From Arenimonas sp. SCN 70-307 (GTDB taxonomy: Bacteria; Pseudomonadota; Gammaproteobacteria; Xanthomonadales; Xanthomonadaceae), in contig NZ_MEDO01000019.1 of the NCBI RefSeq assembly GCF_001724815.1, positions 36,870 to 100,869 of the forward strand: 64,000 nucleotides of DNA, given 5' to 3'. Position numbers and translations under genes: made by a program. The notes under the pieces were generated by a model, which had not been told where the DNA came from, searched no databases, and saw only the letters and a program-made list of their open reading frames with translations. Each line of letters begins with the position of its first letter. Within the stretch, counting starts at the first letter, position 1. Positions 28,859 through 39,500 of this stretch are shown here, one piece after another.

Positions 28859-29974
28859 ATGGACGAGGCCGGATTCCTGGCGCTGGCACGCCCGGGGCTG
28901 CGCACGCTGCGGCCCTACGATCCCGGGCTGGACCTGGTGGCGCTGCGCCGCGACTGCCCGGGCCTGGTGGAGCTGGGCTCGAACGAAAACGCGCTGGGCT
29001 GCAGCCCGGCCGCCCGCGCGGCGGCGCAGGCGGCGCTGGAGCAGGTGCACCGCTACCCCGATCCATCCGGTGGTGCGCTCAAGTCGGCGCTGGCCGGTGC
29101 GCTCGGTGTCGGTTCGGAGCAACTGATGCTGGGCAATGGCTCGCACGAGCTGCTGATGATGCTGGCCCAGGCTTTTGCCGGGCCCGGCGACGAGGTGCTC
29201 GCCTCGCGCTTCGGTTTCGCGGTTTACGGCCTGGCGGCCCAGGCCTGCGGCGCCCGGTTCGTGCAGGCCCCGGCGCTGCCGGCCGGGCACGCCATGCCCC
29301 TGGGCCACGACCTCGACGCGCTGGCGGCGGCGGTCGGGCCGGACACGCGGCTGCTCTACCTGGCCAATCCGAACAACCCCACCGGTACCTGGTTCCCGCG
29401 CGCGGCCCTGGAGGGACTGCTTGCGGCGCTGCCGCCGCGCCTGCTCGTGGTCGTGGACGAGGCCTACCACGAGTACACCACCGACCCGGCGCTGCAGAGT
29501 GCGGTCGGGCTGCTGCCGCGCTTCCCGAACCTGGTGGTGACGCGCACCTTCTCCAAGGCCCACGGCCTGGCCGGCCTCCGACTGGGCTACCTGGTCGCGG
29601 CGCGCGGCCTGGTGGCGGTGATGGAGCGCCTGCGCGAATCGTTCAACGCCAATGGCCCGGCGCTGGCCGCGGCGGTGGCGGCCCTGGCGGACACGGCCCA
29701 CCTGGCCCGGGTACGCCAGGCCAACGCGGCAGCGCGCGAGGCGCTGTCGGCGGCGCTCAAGGCGCGCGGACTGGCGGTGTCGCCGTCCCAGGCCAACTTC
29801 CTGCTCGTGGCGTTCGGGCGCGACGCCGGCGCGATCGAGGCCGGGCTGGTTGCCCGCGGCGTGGTGCCGCGGCCGATGGCCGGCTACGGCTTGCCGGACT
29901 GCCTGCGCCTGACGGTGGGCACGCCGGAGGACAACCAGCGCCTGCTGCAGGCGCTCGACGAGGCAATGGCATGA
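28859..29974 (+). CDS. hisC: Histidinol-phosphate/aromatic aminotransferase
   Basis: 371 residues, fold-type I PLP enzyme. Seen: LGSNENALGCSP, RYPDPSGGALKSALA, LANPNNPTGTWFP, VVDEAYHEY and TFSKAHGLAGLRLGY with the PLP lysine. In Pseudomonas the paralogue at this position (hisC2) lies between pheA and the tyrA-aroA fusion and serves aromatic amino acid synthesis, so a role with phenylpyruvate or imidazole-acetol phosphate is inferred. The start follows the pheA stop by 2 bp, and the 3' end overlaps aroA by 4 bp (ATGA). Confidence 0.88.
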   Translation: MDEAGFLALARPGLRTLRPYDPGLDLVALRRDCPGLVELGSNENALGCSPAARAAAQAALEQVHRYPDPSGGALKSALAGALGVGSEQLMLGNGSHELLMMLAQAFAGPGDEVLASRFGFAVYGLAAQACGARFVQAPALPAGHAMPLGHDLDALAAAVGPDTRLLYLANPNNPTGTWFPRAALEGLLAALPPRLLVVVDEAYHEYTTDPALQSAVGLLPRFPNLVVTRTFSKAHGLAGLRLGYLVAARGLVAVMERLRESFNANGPALAAAVAALADTAHLARVRQANAAAREALSAALKARGLAVSPSQANFLLVAFGRDAGAIEAGLVARGVVPRPMAGYGLPDCLRLTVGTPEDNQRLLQALDEAMA

Positions 29975-31296
29975 ACGGCAAGACCTTGGACTGGCTGGCC
30001 GGCCCCGGCGCCCCGCTGCAGGGCGCGATTTGCGGGCCCGGGGACAAGTCGGTTTCGCACCGGGCGGTGATGTTGGGGGCGCTGGCGGAGGGCGTTTCCG
30101 AGGTCGAGGGTTTCCTCGAGGGTGAGGACACGCGCGCCACCGCGGCCATCCTGGGCCGGCTGGGCGTTCGCTTCGAGGCGCCGGGCGACGGCCTGCGGCG
30201 CATCCACGGCGTGGGCCTGCACGGCCTGCGCGGCGCGGATGGTCCGCTCGACTGCGGCAATGCCGGCACCGGCATGCGGCTGCTGGCCGGCCTGCTGGCG
30301 GGCCAGGCCTTCGACAGCACCCTGGTGGGCGATGCCTCGCTCTCGCGCCGGCCGATGGGCCGGGTGATCGAGCCGCTGCGGCGCATGGGCGCCCGTATCG
30401 AGGCGGGCGAGGGCGGGTTGCCGCCACTTATAATTTACGCGAGTAATGGCCTGCAAGCTATTGATTATGAACTTCCTGTTGCCAGCGCGCAGGTTAAATC
30501 GGCGGTGCTGCTGGCGGGCCTGTACGCCCGCGGCGAGACCCGCGTCCGCGAGCCGCACCCGACCCGCGATTACACCGAGCGCATGCTGGCCGCGTTCGGC
30601 TGGCCCATCCGGTTTTCCCCGGGCGACGCCCGCCTCGAGGGCGGGCACCGGCTGCGCGCCACCCGCGTGCTCGTGCCGGCCGACTTCTCCTCGGCGGCCT
30701 TTTTCCTGGTCGCGGCCTCGGTGGTGCCGGGTTCGGACCTGCTGCTGCGCCGGGTCGGCATGAACCCGCGCCGCACCGGCCTGCTGGCCGCGCTGCGGGC
30801 CATGGGCGCCGACATCACCGAGACGCCGGCCGGCGAGCAGGGCGGCGAGCCGGTGGCCGACCTGCGCGTCCGCCACGCCCGCCTGCGCGGCATCTCCGTG
30901 CCCGAGGCCCTGGTGCCGGACATGATCGACGAGTTCCCGGCCCTGTTCGTGGCCGCCGCGCTGGCCGAGGGTGAAACCCGGGTCAGCGGCGCGGCCGAGC
31001 TGCGGGTGAAGGAGTCCGACCGCATCGCCACCATGGCCGCGGCCCTGCGTGCGCTGGGCGCCGACATCGAAGAAGCACCCGACGGCGCGCTCATCCGCGG
31101 CGGCCGGCTGCACGGCGGCGAGGTGCACAGCCACGGCGACCACCGCATCGCCATGGCCATGGCCGTGGCGGCCCAGCGGGCCGAAGGCGAGGTGCGCATC
31201 ACCGACTGCGCCAACGTCGCCACGTCGTTCCCGGGCTTCGCGGCGCTGGCCGGCGGGGTCGGTTTCGGCCTGCAGGAAACGGCGGGGCTCGGCTAG
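29971..31296 (+). CDS. aroA: 3-phosphoshikimate 1-carboxyvinyltransferase (EPSP synthase)
   Basis: 441 residues. Shikimate-pathway step joining PEP to shikimate 3-phosphate. Motifs: GPGDKSVSHRAVMLGALAEG, LEGEDTRAT, LDCGNAGTGMRLL, SAQVKSA, EALVPDMIDEFPALFVAAA, ELRVKESDR and GDHRIAMAMAV. The NAGTGMRLL form (Gly for Ala and Leu for Pro compared with E. coli AroA) and SAQVK resemble the class II group; low glyphosate sensitivity would be inference. In Pseudomonas this gene is fused to tyrA, but here it stands alone. Codons 150-172 (about 30418-30500) are sharply AT-richer than the rest of the gene. Confidence 0.93.
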   Translation: MNGKTLDWLAGPGAPLQGAICGPGDKSVSHRAVMLGALAEGVSEVEGFLEGEDTRATAAILGRLGVRFEAPGDGLRRIHGVGLHGLRGADGPLDCGNAGTGMRLLAGLLAGQAFDSTLVGDASLSRRPMGRVIEPLRRMGARIEAGEGGLPPLIIYASNGLQAIDYELPVASAQVKSAVLLAGLYARGETRVREPHPTRDYTERMLAAFGWPIRFSPGDARLEGGHRLRATRVLVPADFSSAAFFLVAASVVPGSDLLLRRVGMNPRRTGLLAALRAMGADITETPAGEQGGEPVADLRVRHARLRGISVPEALVPDMIDEFPALFVAAALAEGETRVSGAAELRVKESDRIATMAAALRALGADIEEAPDGALIRGGRLHGGEVHSHGDHRIAMAMAVAAQRAEGEVRITDCANVATSFPGFAALAGGVGFGLQETAGLG

Positions 31297-31305
31297 AATC
31301 GCCCC

Positions 31306-31998
31306 ATGCCACGCATCCCCGTTCTGACCATCGATGGGCCCTCCGGCTCCGGCAAGGGCACCATCAGCCGGGCCGTGGCCGAGCGCCTGGGCTGGCACTA
31401 CCTCGACTCGGGCGCGATCTACCGCGCCGTCGGCCTGGCCGCCGCCTGGGAGGGCGTGGACCTGAGCGACCCCGAGGCCGTGGCCCAGTGCGCCAGCCGG
31501 ACCGAAATCCGCTTCGAGACGGCCGGGGAGGGCGAACCCCACATCATCGTCAACGGCAAGGACGCCACCCGCCAGCTGCGCATGGAAACCGCCGGCGCCG
31601 CGGCTTCGGCCATCGCCGCCCACCCGCCGGTCCGGGCCGCCCTGGTGGATCTGCAGCACCGCTTCCGGCGGGCCCCGGGCCTGGTGGCCGACGGCCGGGA
31701 CATGGGCACGGTGATCTTCCCGGACGCCCCCTACAAGGTCTTCCTCACGGCCAGCGCCGAGGAGAGGGCCAAAAGGCGCCATAAGCAGTTGAAGGAAAAA
31801 GGGGTTTCGGTTAATCTTGACAGTCTGCTGCACGAAATCGCCGCTCGCGACGAGCGCGATGCCGGGCGTGCGGTGGCGCCCCTGAAACCCGCGGACGACG
31901 CGGTCATCCTGGACTCCACCGGCTCGCCCATCACCGAGGTGATCGAGCGCGTGCTGTCGGTGCTGCCGGAAAAACTCAGGCAGCCCCGGCAGGCTTGA
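31306..31998 (+). CDS. cmk: Cytidylate kinase
   Basis: 230 residues, the normal size. P-loop [35 protein letters not shown], and the CMP-binding [39 protein letters not shown] run are all typical. It phosphorylates CMP and dCMP. The gene lies between aroA (9-bp gap) and rpsA, an order kept across Gammaproteobacteria. A local AT-rich patch at about 31775-31825 contains TTGACA (31817-31822) and may belong to an internal promoter for rpsA. Confidence 0.94.
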   Translation: MPRIPVLTIDGPSGSGKGTISRAVAERLGWHYLDSGAIYRAVGLAAAWEGVDLSDPEAVAQCASRTEIRFETAGEGEPHIIVNGKDATRQLRMETAGAAASAIAAHPPVRAALVDLQHRFRRAPGLVADGRDMGTVIFPDAPYKVFLTASAEERAKRRHKQLKEKGVSVNLDSLLHEIAARDERDAGRAVAPLKPADDAVILDSTGSPITEVIERVLSVLPEKLRQPRQA

Positions 31999-32149
31999 TC
32001 GCCCCGGCGCATCCGCACCCGCGGGCGCGACTTCCGAAGCAGGCAAACGTCCCGCGCCCGATGGCGTGGGGTCCACCAACGCGCATCCAGCGCCAACAGG
32101 TGGGTCGCGGCGGAGCCGCCGGCCCGTGTGTCCAACCGAGTATCCAACA

Positions 32150-33832
32150 ATGACTGAATCTTTCGCTGAACTGTTCGAGCAGAGCCAGAACGCCCTCTCC
32201 AAGCTCAAGCCGGGCGCCATCGTCTCGGGCATCGTCGTCGAGGTCCGCAACGACGTCGTGGTGATCAACGCCGGCCTGAAGTCCGAAGGCATCATCCCCA
32301 TCGAGCAGTTCCGTAACGAAGCCGGCGAGCTCGAAGTCGCCGTCGGCGAGACCGTCAAGGTCGCCCTCGAGTACCTCGAGAACGGCTTCGGCGAGACCGT
32401 GCTGTCGCGCGAGAAGGCCAAGCGCGCCATGGTGTGGGACGAGCTCGAGGCTTCGATGGAAGCCGGCGAGATCGTCACCGGCCGCATCTCCGGCAAGGTC
32501 AAGGGCGGTTTCACCGTCGACATCCGCGACGTCCGCGCGTTCCTGCCGGGTTCGCTGGTCGACGTGCGCCCGGTCCGCGACCCGGGTTACCTCGAGGGCA
32601 AGGAACTCGAGTTCAAGATCATCAAGCTCGACCGCAAGCGCAACAACGTCGTCGTCTCCCGCCGCGCGGTGGTCGAGTCCGAGAACAGCGTCGAGCGCGA
32701 GCAGCTGCTCGACCGCCTGCAGGAAGGCGCGGTCGTCAAGGGCGTGGTCAAGAACCTCACCGACTACGGCGCGTTCGTGGACCTGGGCGGCATCGACGGC
32801 CTGCTGCACATCACCGACATGGCCTGGAAGCGCGTGCGCCATCCGTCCGAGGTGGTCAACGTCGGCGACGAGCTCGACGTGCGCGTGCTGAAGTTCGACC
32901 GCGAGCGCAACCGCGTCTCGCTGGGCCTCAAGCAGCTGGGCGACGATCCGTGGGACAACATCGCCCGCCGTTACCCGACCAGCTCGCGCCTGTTCGGCAA
33001 GGTCTCCAACGTCACCGATTACGGTGCGTTCGTCGAGATCGAGCCGGGCGTCGAGGGCCTGGTGCACGTGTCCGAGATGGACTGGACCAACAAGAACGTC
33101 AACCCGTCGAAGGTCGTCCAGCTGGGCGACGAGCTCGAGGTGATGGTCCTGGACGTCGACGGCGAGCGCCGCCGCATCTCGCTGGGCATCAAGCAGTGCA
33201 CCCCGAACCCGTGGGAGGCCTTCTCGGCCCTGCACAAGAAGGGTGACAAGGTCTCCGGCCAGATCAAGTCGATCACCGACTTCGGCATCTTCATCGGCCT
33301 GGACGGCGGCATCGACGGCCTGGTGCACCTGTCGGACATCTCGTGGAACACCACGGGCGAGGACGTCGTGCGCAACTTCAAGAAGGGCGACAACCTGGAA
33401 GCCGTCGTGCTGGCCGTCGACCCCGAGCGCGAGCGCATCTCGCTGGGCGTCAAGCAGCTCGAGCAGGATCCGGTGGGCCAGTACATGGCCGGCACCCAGA
33501 AGGGTTCGATCGTCAACGGCGTGGTCAAGGAAGTCGACGCCCGCGGTGCGACCATCGAGCTCGAGGGCGGCGTCGAGGGCTACATCCGTGCCAACGACAT
33601 CGCCAAGGAGCGCGTCGAGGACGCCACCCAGTACCTGAAGGTGGGCGACAAGGTCGAGGCCAAGTACATGGGCATGGACCGCAAGGGCCGCACCATGCAG
33701 CTCTCGATCCGCGCCAAGGACGAGGCCGAGCTGCAGGAGACGATGGCGGAGGTCAACAAGGCTTCCGACGCGTCGGCCGGCACCACCAAGCTCGGCGCCC
33801 TGCTGCGCGAGCAGCTCAACAAGGGCGAGTAA
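32150..33832 (+). CDS. rpsA: 30S ribosomal protein S1
   Basis: 560 residues with six S1 RNA-binding repeats; repeats 3-6 are obvious from recurrent [35 protein letters not shown] and [11 protein letters not shown] strands. It unfolds and docks mRNAs on the 30S subunit. The start is [13 protein letters not shown]; the longer frame upstream is the leader. The 151-nt leader after cmk has no proper Shine-Dalgarno before the ATG (only a weak GAG in CCGAGTATCCAACA), which matches the known S1-dependent, autoregulated translation of E. coli rpsA. Codon use is the most biased in the window, as expected for a highly expressed gene. Confidence 0.96.
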   Translation: MTESFAELFEQSQNALSKLKPGAIVSGIVVEVRNDVVVINAGLKSEGIIPIEQFRNEAGELEVAVGETVKVALEYLENGFGETVLSREKAKRAMVWDELEASMEAGEIVTGRISGKVKGGFTVDIRDVRAFLPGSLVDVRPVRDPGYLEGKELEFKIIKLDRKRNNVVVSRRAVVESENSVEREQLLDRLQEGAVVKGVVKNLTDYGAFVDLGGIDGLLHITDMAWKRVRHPSEVVNVGDELDVRVLKFDRERNRVSLGLKQLGDDPWDNIARRYPTSSRLFGKVSNVTDYGAFVEIEPGVEGLVHVSEMDWTNKNVNPSKVVQLGDELEVMVLDVDGERRRISLGIKQCTPNPWEAFSALHKKGDKVSGQIKSITDFGIFIGLDGGIDGLVHLSDISWNTTGEDVVRNFKKGDNLEAVVLAVDPERERISLGVKQLEQDPVGQYMAGTQKGSIVNGVVKEVDARGATIELEGGVEGYIRANDIAKERVEDATQYLKVGDKVEAKYMGMDRKGRTMQLSIRAKDEAELQETMAEVNKASDASAGTTKLGALLREQLNKGE

Positions 33833-33907
33833 GCCTGCTGTACCCGTGCGTGGCCCGGCGACCCCGGGCCACGCACTACCCCGAACCGAACGAGGGATCG
33901 CCCGGAG

Positions 33908-34207
33908 ATGACCAAGTCCGAACTGATCGAGGTGCTTTCGCGGCGCCAGGCCCACCTGAAGGCCGACGACGTGGACCTGGCGGTCAAGACCCTGCTCGAG
34001 ATGATGAGTGGCGCCCTGACCGAGGGCGAGCGCATCGAAATCCGCGGTTTCGGCAGTTTCTCCCTGCATTTCCGCCCGCCGCGCCTGGGCCGCAATCCCA
34101 AGACCGGCGAGTCCGTGGCCCTGCCCGGAAAGTACGTCCCCCATTTCAAGCCCGGCAAGGAACTGCGCGACCGGGTCAACGCCCGCAACGTGCCGCCGGC
34201 CGCCTGA
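33908..34207 (+). CDS. ihfB: Integration host factor subunit beta
   Basis: 99 residues. Starts [23 protein letters not shown], with [28 protein letters not shown] carrying the beta arm and the Pro that intercalates in DNA. Partner IHF-alpha is encoded elsewhere. It follows rpsA by 75 bp, the standard rpsA-ihfB order, with a short well-spaced GGA before the ATG. Confidence 0.95.
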   Translation: MTKSELIEVLSRRQAHLKADDVDLAVKTLLEMMSGALTEGERIEIRGFGSFSLHFRPPRLGRNPKTGESVALPGKYVPHFKPGKELRDRVNARNVPPAA

Positions 34208-34262
34208 GCCTGCCCCGCGATGGGCTAAGCTAGCCCGCGACCGGATCCGGGAAAAACCGCGC

Positions 34263-34535
34263 ATGCGACTGCTCAAGGCCCTGTTCGCGCTGCTCTTCAT
34301 CGCCCTTGGCGTGCTGTTTGGCGCGCTCAACCGCGACCCGGTGCGCATCGACCTGGGCCTGGCCCATATCGAATCGCTCTCCCTCGGCACCAGCCTGCTG
34401 CTGGCCGTGCTGCTCGGCGCCGTGCTCGCCGGCATCGTCATCACCGCCACCGTGGTCTGGCCGTTGCGCCATCGCCTGCGTCGCGGCGCGCCCGCGCCCA
34501 CGGCCGCGGCGCCCGCGCAGGACGACCATGACTGA
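34263..34535 (+). CDS. lapA: LapA, LPS assembly inner-membrane protein
   Basis: 90 residues with two membrane helices (about 1-20 and 40-65) and a short Ala/Pro-rich tail: the DUF1049/YciS layout, including ALNRDPVRIDLGLAHIESLSLG between the helices. LapA partners LapB in controlling LpxC and lipid A supply. It overlaps lapB by 8 bp. Confidence 0.88.
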   Translation: MRLLKALFALLFIALGVLFGALNRDPVRIDLGLAHIESLSLGTSLLLAVLLGAVLAGIVITATVVWPLRHRLRRGAPAPTAAAPAQDDHD

Positions 34536-35700
34536 ACTGGCCTGGCTGCTCCTGCTGCTGCCGGTGGCCGCCGGCGCCGGCTGGCTGGCCGGGCGGCGCG
34601 GTGGGGAACGACGGGGAGGGGCGCGGGTTTCGCGCCTGTCGAACACCTATTTCCGCGGCCTGAACTACCTGCTCAACGAGCAACAGGACAAGGCCATCGA
34701 GGTCTTCCTGCAGATCGCCGCCGTCGACAAGGACACGGTGGAGACCCAGTTCGCCCTCGGGCACCTGTTCCGTCGCCGGGGCGAGGTCGACCGCGCCATC
34801 CGCCTGCACCAGGACCTGGTGGCGCGCCCGGGCCTGAGCGACGAACAGAAGACCCGCGCCGTGCTGGCCCTGGGCGAGGACTACATGCGCGCCGGCCTGC
34901 TCGACCGCGCCGAAACCCTGTTCACCGACCTGGTGCGCATGGGCGTGCTGGCGCCGCAGGCGCTGCGCCACCTGATCTCGATCTACCAGGCCGAGCGCGA
35001 CTGGGCCAAGGCGATCGAGCACGCCCGCAAGCTTGAGGGCGCCGGCGGCGAGCCGATGGGCAAGCTGGTGGCGCAGTTCCACTGCGAGCTGGCCGAAATC
35101 GCCCGCCTGGGCGGCGACGTCGACGCCGCCCGCCGCCACGTGGCCGAGGCCTACGCCGCCGACAGCCATTCGGTGCGCGCCGGACTGGTCGAAGCGCGCC
35201 TGGAGCTGGGCGCCGGCAACGACGCCGCGGCCATCCGCGCCTTCGAGCGCGTGGCCCGGCATGACATCGAGTTCCTGCCCGAAATCCTCGACCCGCTGCT
35301 GGCCTGCTACGAGCGCCGCGGCGAGTCGGCGCGGGCGCGCGGATTCCTGCTCGAGATGATCGAGCACTACCCGGGCGTCTCGCCGGTGCTGGCGCTCACC
35401 CGCATCATCGAGCGCGAGGAGGGCAAGGCGCCGGCGCTGGAGTTCCTCTCGACCCAGCTGCGCCAGCGCCCCTCGGTGCGCGGCGAGGCGGCCTACATCG
35501 ACCTGAGCTTGCGCGACCAGGGCACCGACCCGGCGCGGGCGCTGCGCACGCTCAAGCAGATCACCGAACAGCTGGTGGTGCGAACGCCGGGCTACCGCTG
35601 CCAGCGCTGCGGCTTCGGGGCCCGCGCCCACCACTGGCAGTGCCCGGGCTGCAAGTCCTGGGGCAGCATCAAGCCCGTGCACGGCGCGGTCAGCGAGTGA
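34528..35700 (+). CDS. lapB: LapB, TPR protein controlling LPS synthesis
   Basis: 390 residues. One N-terminal TM (LAWLLLLLPVAAGAGWLAG) is followed by FRGLNYLLNEQQDKAIEVFLQ, then about nine TPR helices-pairs. A C-terminal rubredoxin-type metal site has two CxxC pairs (CQRCGFGARAHHWQCPGCKSW). LapB (YciM) links lipid A supply to LpxC turnover by FtsH. The ATG at 34528 was chosen to begin at the TM; it overlaps lapA by 8 bp, so the two are co-translated. Confidence 0.93.
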   Translation: MTELAWLLLLLPVAAGAGWLAGRRGGERRGGARVSRLSNTYFRGLNYLLNEQQDKAIEVFLQIAAVDKDTVETQFALGHLFRRRGEVDRAIRLHQDLVARPGLSDEQKTRAVLALGEDYMRAGLLDRAETLFTDLVRMGVLAPQALRHLISIYQAERDWAKAIEHARKLEGAGGEPMGKLVAQFHCELAEIARLGGDVDAARRHVAEAYAADSHSVRAGLVEARLELGAGNDAAAIRAFERVARHDIEFLPEILDPLLACYERRGESARARGFLLEMIEHYPGVSPVLALTRIIEREEGKAPALEFLSTQLRQRPSVRGEAAYIDLSLRDQGTDPARALRTLKQITEQLVVRTPGYRCQRCGFGARAHHWQCPGCKSWGSIKPVHGAVSE

Positions 35701-35705
35701 GCCCG

Positions 35706-36689
35706 ATGGCTGGCACCACCGTGGCCACCGCGGCCCTGGCCGCGTCCTTCCTGCTGGCCGAGGGCTGGCGTCGCTTCGCGCTGCGTCGCGGCCACCTCGA
35801 CCTGCCCGGCGAGCGCCGCCTGCACCAGCAGCCCACCCCGCGCGGCGGCGGCATCGGCATCGCCCTGGTGCTGCTGGCAGGCGCCCCGTGGCTGGGCGGC
35901 GGCTGGCCCGGCTTCGCCGCCGGGCTGGCGCTGTGCGCCGGCGGCGGCCTGCTCGACGACCTGCGCCCGCTGCGCCCGCTGGCCAAGCTGGCGCTGCAGG
36001 CGGCGGGCGCGCTTTGCCTGGCCCTGGCCTGGCCGCTGCTGCCGGGCGTGTTGCCCCCGGTGCCGGGCGTTGCGCTGGCGGCGCTGCTGGTGCTGTCGAT
36101 GGTGAACATCTGGAACTTCATGGACGGCTCGAACGGCCTGGCCGCCAGCCAGGCCATCGTCGCCGCGCTCGCCATGGCCTGGCTCGGGCCGTCGCCGGCC
36201 GCGCTGCTGCTGGCGACGCTGCTGGCGGCCGCCTGTCTCGGCTTCCTGCCGCTCAACTTCCCGCGCGCCCGGCTGTTCCTGGGCGATGTCGGCAGCCACG
36301 CCCTGGGCTTCGGCCTGGCGGCCATCGCCCTGCAGGCGGCGCCGGCGGCTGGCGAGGGGGCCTGGCTGCTGTGGCTGCCGGCTTCGGCCATGCTCCTTGA
36401 TGCCGGCCTGACCCTGCTGTCGCGGGCGCGCCGCCGGGAAGTCCTCTGGCGGGCCCACCGCGAGCATCTTTACCAGCGGGCCGTCGCCGCCGGCTGGAGC
36501 CATGCCGGGGTTTGCGGCCTGTACCTGGCCTGGGCGCTGGGTGCCGGCGCGCTGGCCCTGGCGTTCGCGGGTCGCCCATTGGCCTGGATGATCGGGGCGG
36601 CCATCTTCACCGCCCTTGTTGGCATCATGTTGCATCGCAGCCTTTCCCGGCGATGGCCCCCCAACGGTTCCCCCCAAACCGCCTCCTGA
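35706..36689 (+). CDS. Polyprenyl-phosphate sugar-1-phosphate transferase (WecA/WbpL-like, GT4 family)
   Basis: 327 residues with about ten membrane segments. Family signatures: RRLHQQPTPRGGGIGIA, DDLRPLRPLAKLALQ, NIWNFMDGSNGLAASQA (catalytic Asp), LFLGDVGSHALGFGLA, and the cytoplasmic AHREHLYQRAVAAGW. The reaction is transfer of GlcNAc-1-P or a related sugar-phosphate to undecaprenyl phosphate, the first step of O-antigen or other surface glycans. The next gene, a CapD/WbpM-type enzyme, begins on its stop codon (TGATG). In Pseudomonas the same pair (wbpL, wbpM) closes the O-antigen locus. Confidence 0.88.
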   Translation: MAGTTVATAALAASFLLAEGWRRFALRRGHLDLPGERRLHQQPTPRGGGIGIALVLLAGAPWLGGGWPGFAAGLALCAGGGLLDDLRPLRPLAKLALQAAGALCLALAWPLLPGVLPPVPGVALAALLVLSMVNIWNFMDGSNGLAASQAIVAALAMAWLGPSPAALLLATLLAAACLGFLPLNFPRARLFLGDVGSHALGFGLAAIALQAAPAAGEGAWLLWLPASAMLLDAGLTLLSRARRREVLWRAHREHLYQRAVAAGWSHAGVCGLYLAWALGAGALALAFAGRPLAWMIGAAIFTALVGIMLHRSLSRRWPPNGSPQTAS

Positions 36690-38604
36690 TGAAATCCCCC
36701 CATAAACCCGTCCCCCAGCGGCCCACCGGTTTCCTCCTGCCGCGCGTGCTGATCGTGCTGCACGACCTGCTCATGGTCGCGCTGCTCTGGCTCGGCCTGC
36801 GCTGGCTGGCCAGCAAGGCCGGCGCGCCGCTACCGCCGCTGCTGCACGTCGAATTGCTTGTGGCGCTGGTGGCCCAGGGCTTCGTCCTGCGCTGGGTCGG
36901 CCTCTACCAGGGTCTGTGGCGCTTCGCGAGCGTGCCCGACCTGGCCAACCTGGCGCGGGGGGCACTGCTGGGCCTGCTGCTGATCGTGGCCCTGCTTTTC
37001 CTGGGTGGCCTGCTGCCCGAGGTGCCACGCCGCGTGCTGCTGCCGTATCCGCTCGCGCTGGTGGTGGTGCTGGGCGTTCCGCGGGTGCTCTACCGCCTTT
37101 GGAAGGACTGGCGCCTTGGGCGCGAGAACCCCGACGCCAAGCGCCTGCTGGTGCTGGGCGCCGGCCGCACGGCCGAGACGCTGCTGCGCGACCTCGCCGG
37201 CGACGGGCGCTACAGCGTCGTCGGCCTGCTGGACGACAACCCGGCGCTCAAGGGCGCGCGGGTGCGCGGCGTGCCGGTGCTGGGGCCGATCAGCGACCTG
37301 CCTTACCTCGCCCAGGAAACGGCACCCAACCTGCTGGTCATCGCCATGCCCGAAGCCAGCCCGGGCGAGATGCAACGGGTGGTGGACCTGTGCGACGAGA
37401 CCGGCCTGCCGTTCCGTTCCGCACCCCGCCTCGCCGACGTGCTGGCGGGCAAACCGCAGCGCCTCGAACTCAGCGAGGTGCGCATCGAAGACCTGCTTGG
37501 CCGGCCGCCGGTGAGCTTCGACGATGCGCTGGGGGCTGGGCTGGTCCGCGGGCGACGCGTGCTGGTCACCGGCGCCGGTGGTTCGATCGGCTCCGAGCTG
37601 GTGCGCCAGTGCGCCGCCCTGGGCGCGGCCGAACTGGTGGTGATGGAGCGCAACGAGCTGTCGCTGTGCGGCATCGTCGAGGAGCTGCAGCGCGATCTGC
37701 CGCAGGTGCGCGTGCGCACCCTGCTGGCCGACTGCGGCGACCCGGTGGCCTGCCGCCTTGCCCTCGAGGGTGGCGTTGATTTCGTTTTCCACGCCGCCGC
37801 CTGCAAGCAGGTGCCGCTGCTGGAGGGCCAGGTGCGCGAGGCGCTGCGAAACAACGTCGCGGCCAGCGCGGTGCTGGCGCGGGCCTGCCGCGAGGCCGGC
37901 GTCGGCCACTTCGTGCTGATTTCGACCGACAAGGCGATCTGCCCGGTCAACGTGCTCGGCGCCAGCAAGCGCTTCGCCGAGCTGGCCTGCCAGGACGAAC
38001 TCGGCGGCAGCGGCGTGCGCCTGTCGATCGTGCGTTTCGGCAACGTGCTCGATTCGGCGGGCTCGGTGGTGCCGCTGTTCCGGCAGCAGATCGCCGCCGG
38101 CGGCCCGGTGACGGTGACCCACCCGGAGGTGACGCGTTACTTCATGACCATCCCCGAGGCCTGCCAGTTGATCCTCCATGCGGCCGCGCTGCCCGGCGAG
38201 GATGGCGCGGTTTACGCGCTCGACATGGGCCGCCCGGTGGCCATCCGCGAGCTGGCCGAGCAGATGATCCGCCTGAGCGGAAAGCGTCCCGGAATCGACA
38301 TACAGGTCAGCTACACTGGCCTGCGTCCGGGCGAAAAGCTCCACGAAATCCTGTTCCATCCCGAGGAGCGCTACCAGCGCACCCGCCACCCGCGCATCTT
38401 CCAGGCGCGGCCGCGGCAGTCGGTCGGCCACGACCCGGGTGCGCTGCTGGCGCGGCTGGGCGAGCTGCTGTCCGAGCCCGAAGCCGGCGATCGCCTGCTG
38501 GCCCTGCTGCACGAGGCGGTACCGGACTTCCAGCCCGGCCAGGCCGACGCCAACCCGGCCCTGGACGCCCCGGTCGCGGAATTCGAATCGAACACGAGGA
38601 ACGC

Positions 38605-38608
<4 letters not shown>
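36689..38608 (+). CDS. Membrane-bound nucleotide-sugar 4,6-dehydratase (CapD/WbpM family)
   Basis: 639 residues. Four N-terminal TM helices (about 15-120), a first Rossmann segment (VLGAGRTAETLLRDL, about 150), then the SDR-extended catalytic domain (VTGAGGSIGSELVRQ, FHAAACKQVPLLE). The catalytic strip reads ISTDKAICPVNVLGASKRF: Ser412 and Lys427 are kept but the usual Met/Tyr is Leu423. The likely reaction is UDP-GlcNAc to its 4-keto-6-deoxy form for O-antigen or capsule sugars. Upstream GT4 and downstream galU overlap it by 1 and 4 bp, so the three are one unit. Confidence 0.88.
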
Positions 38609-39483
<875 letters not shown>

Positions 39484-39500
39484 CCGGTACGCGGGGCCGC

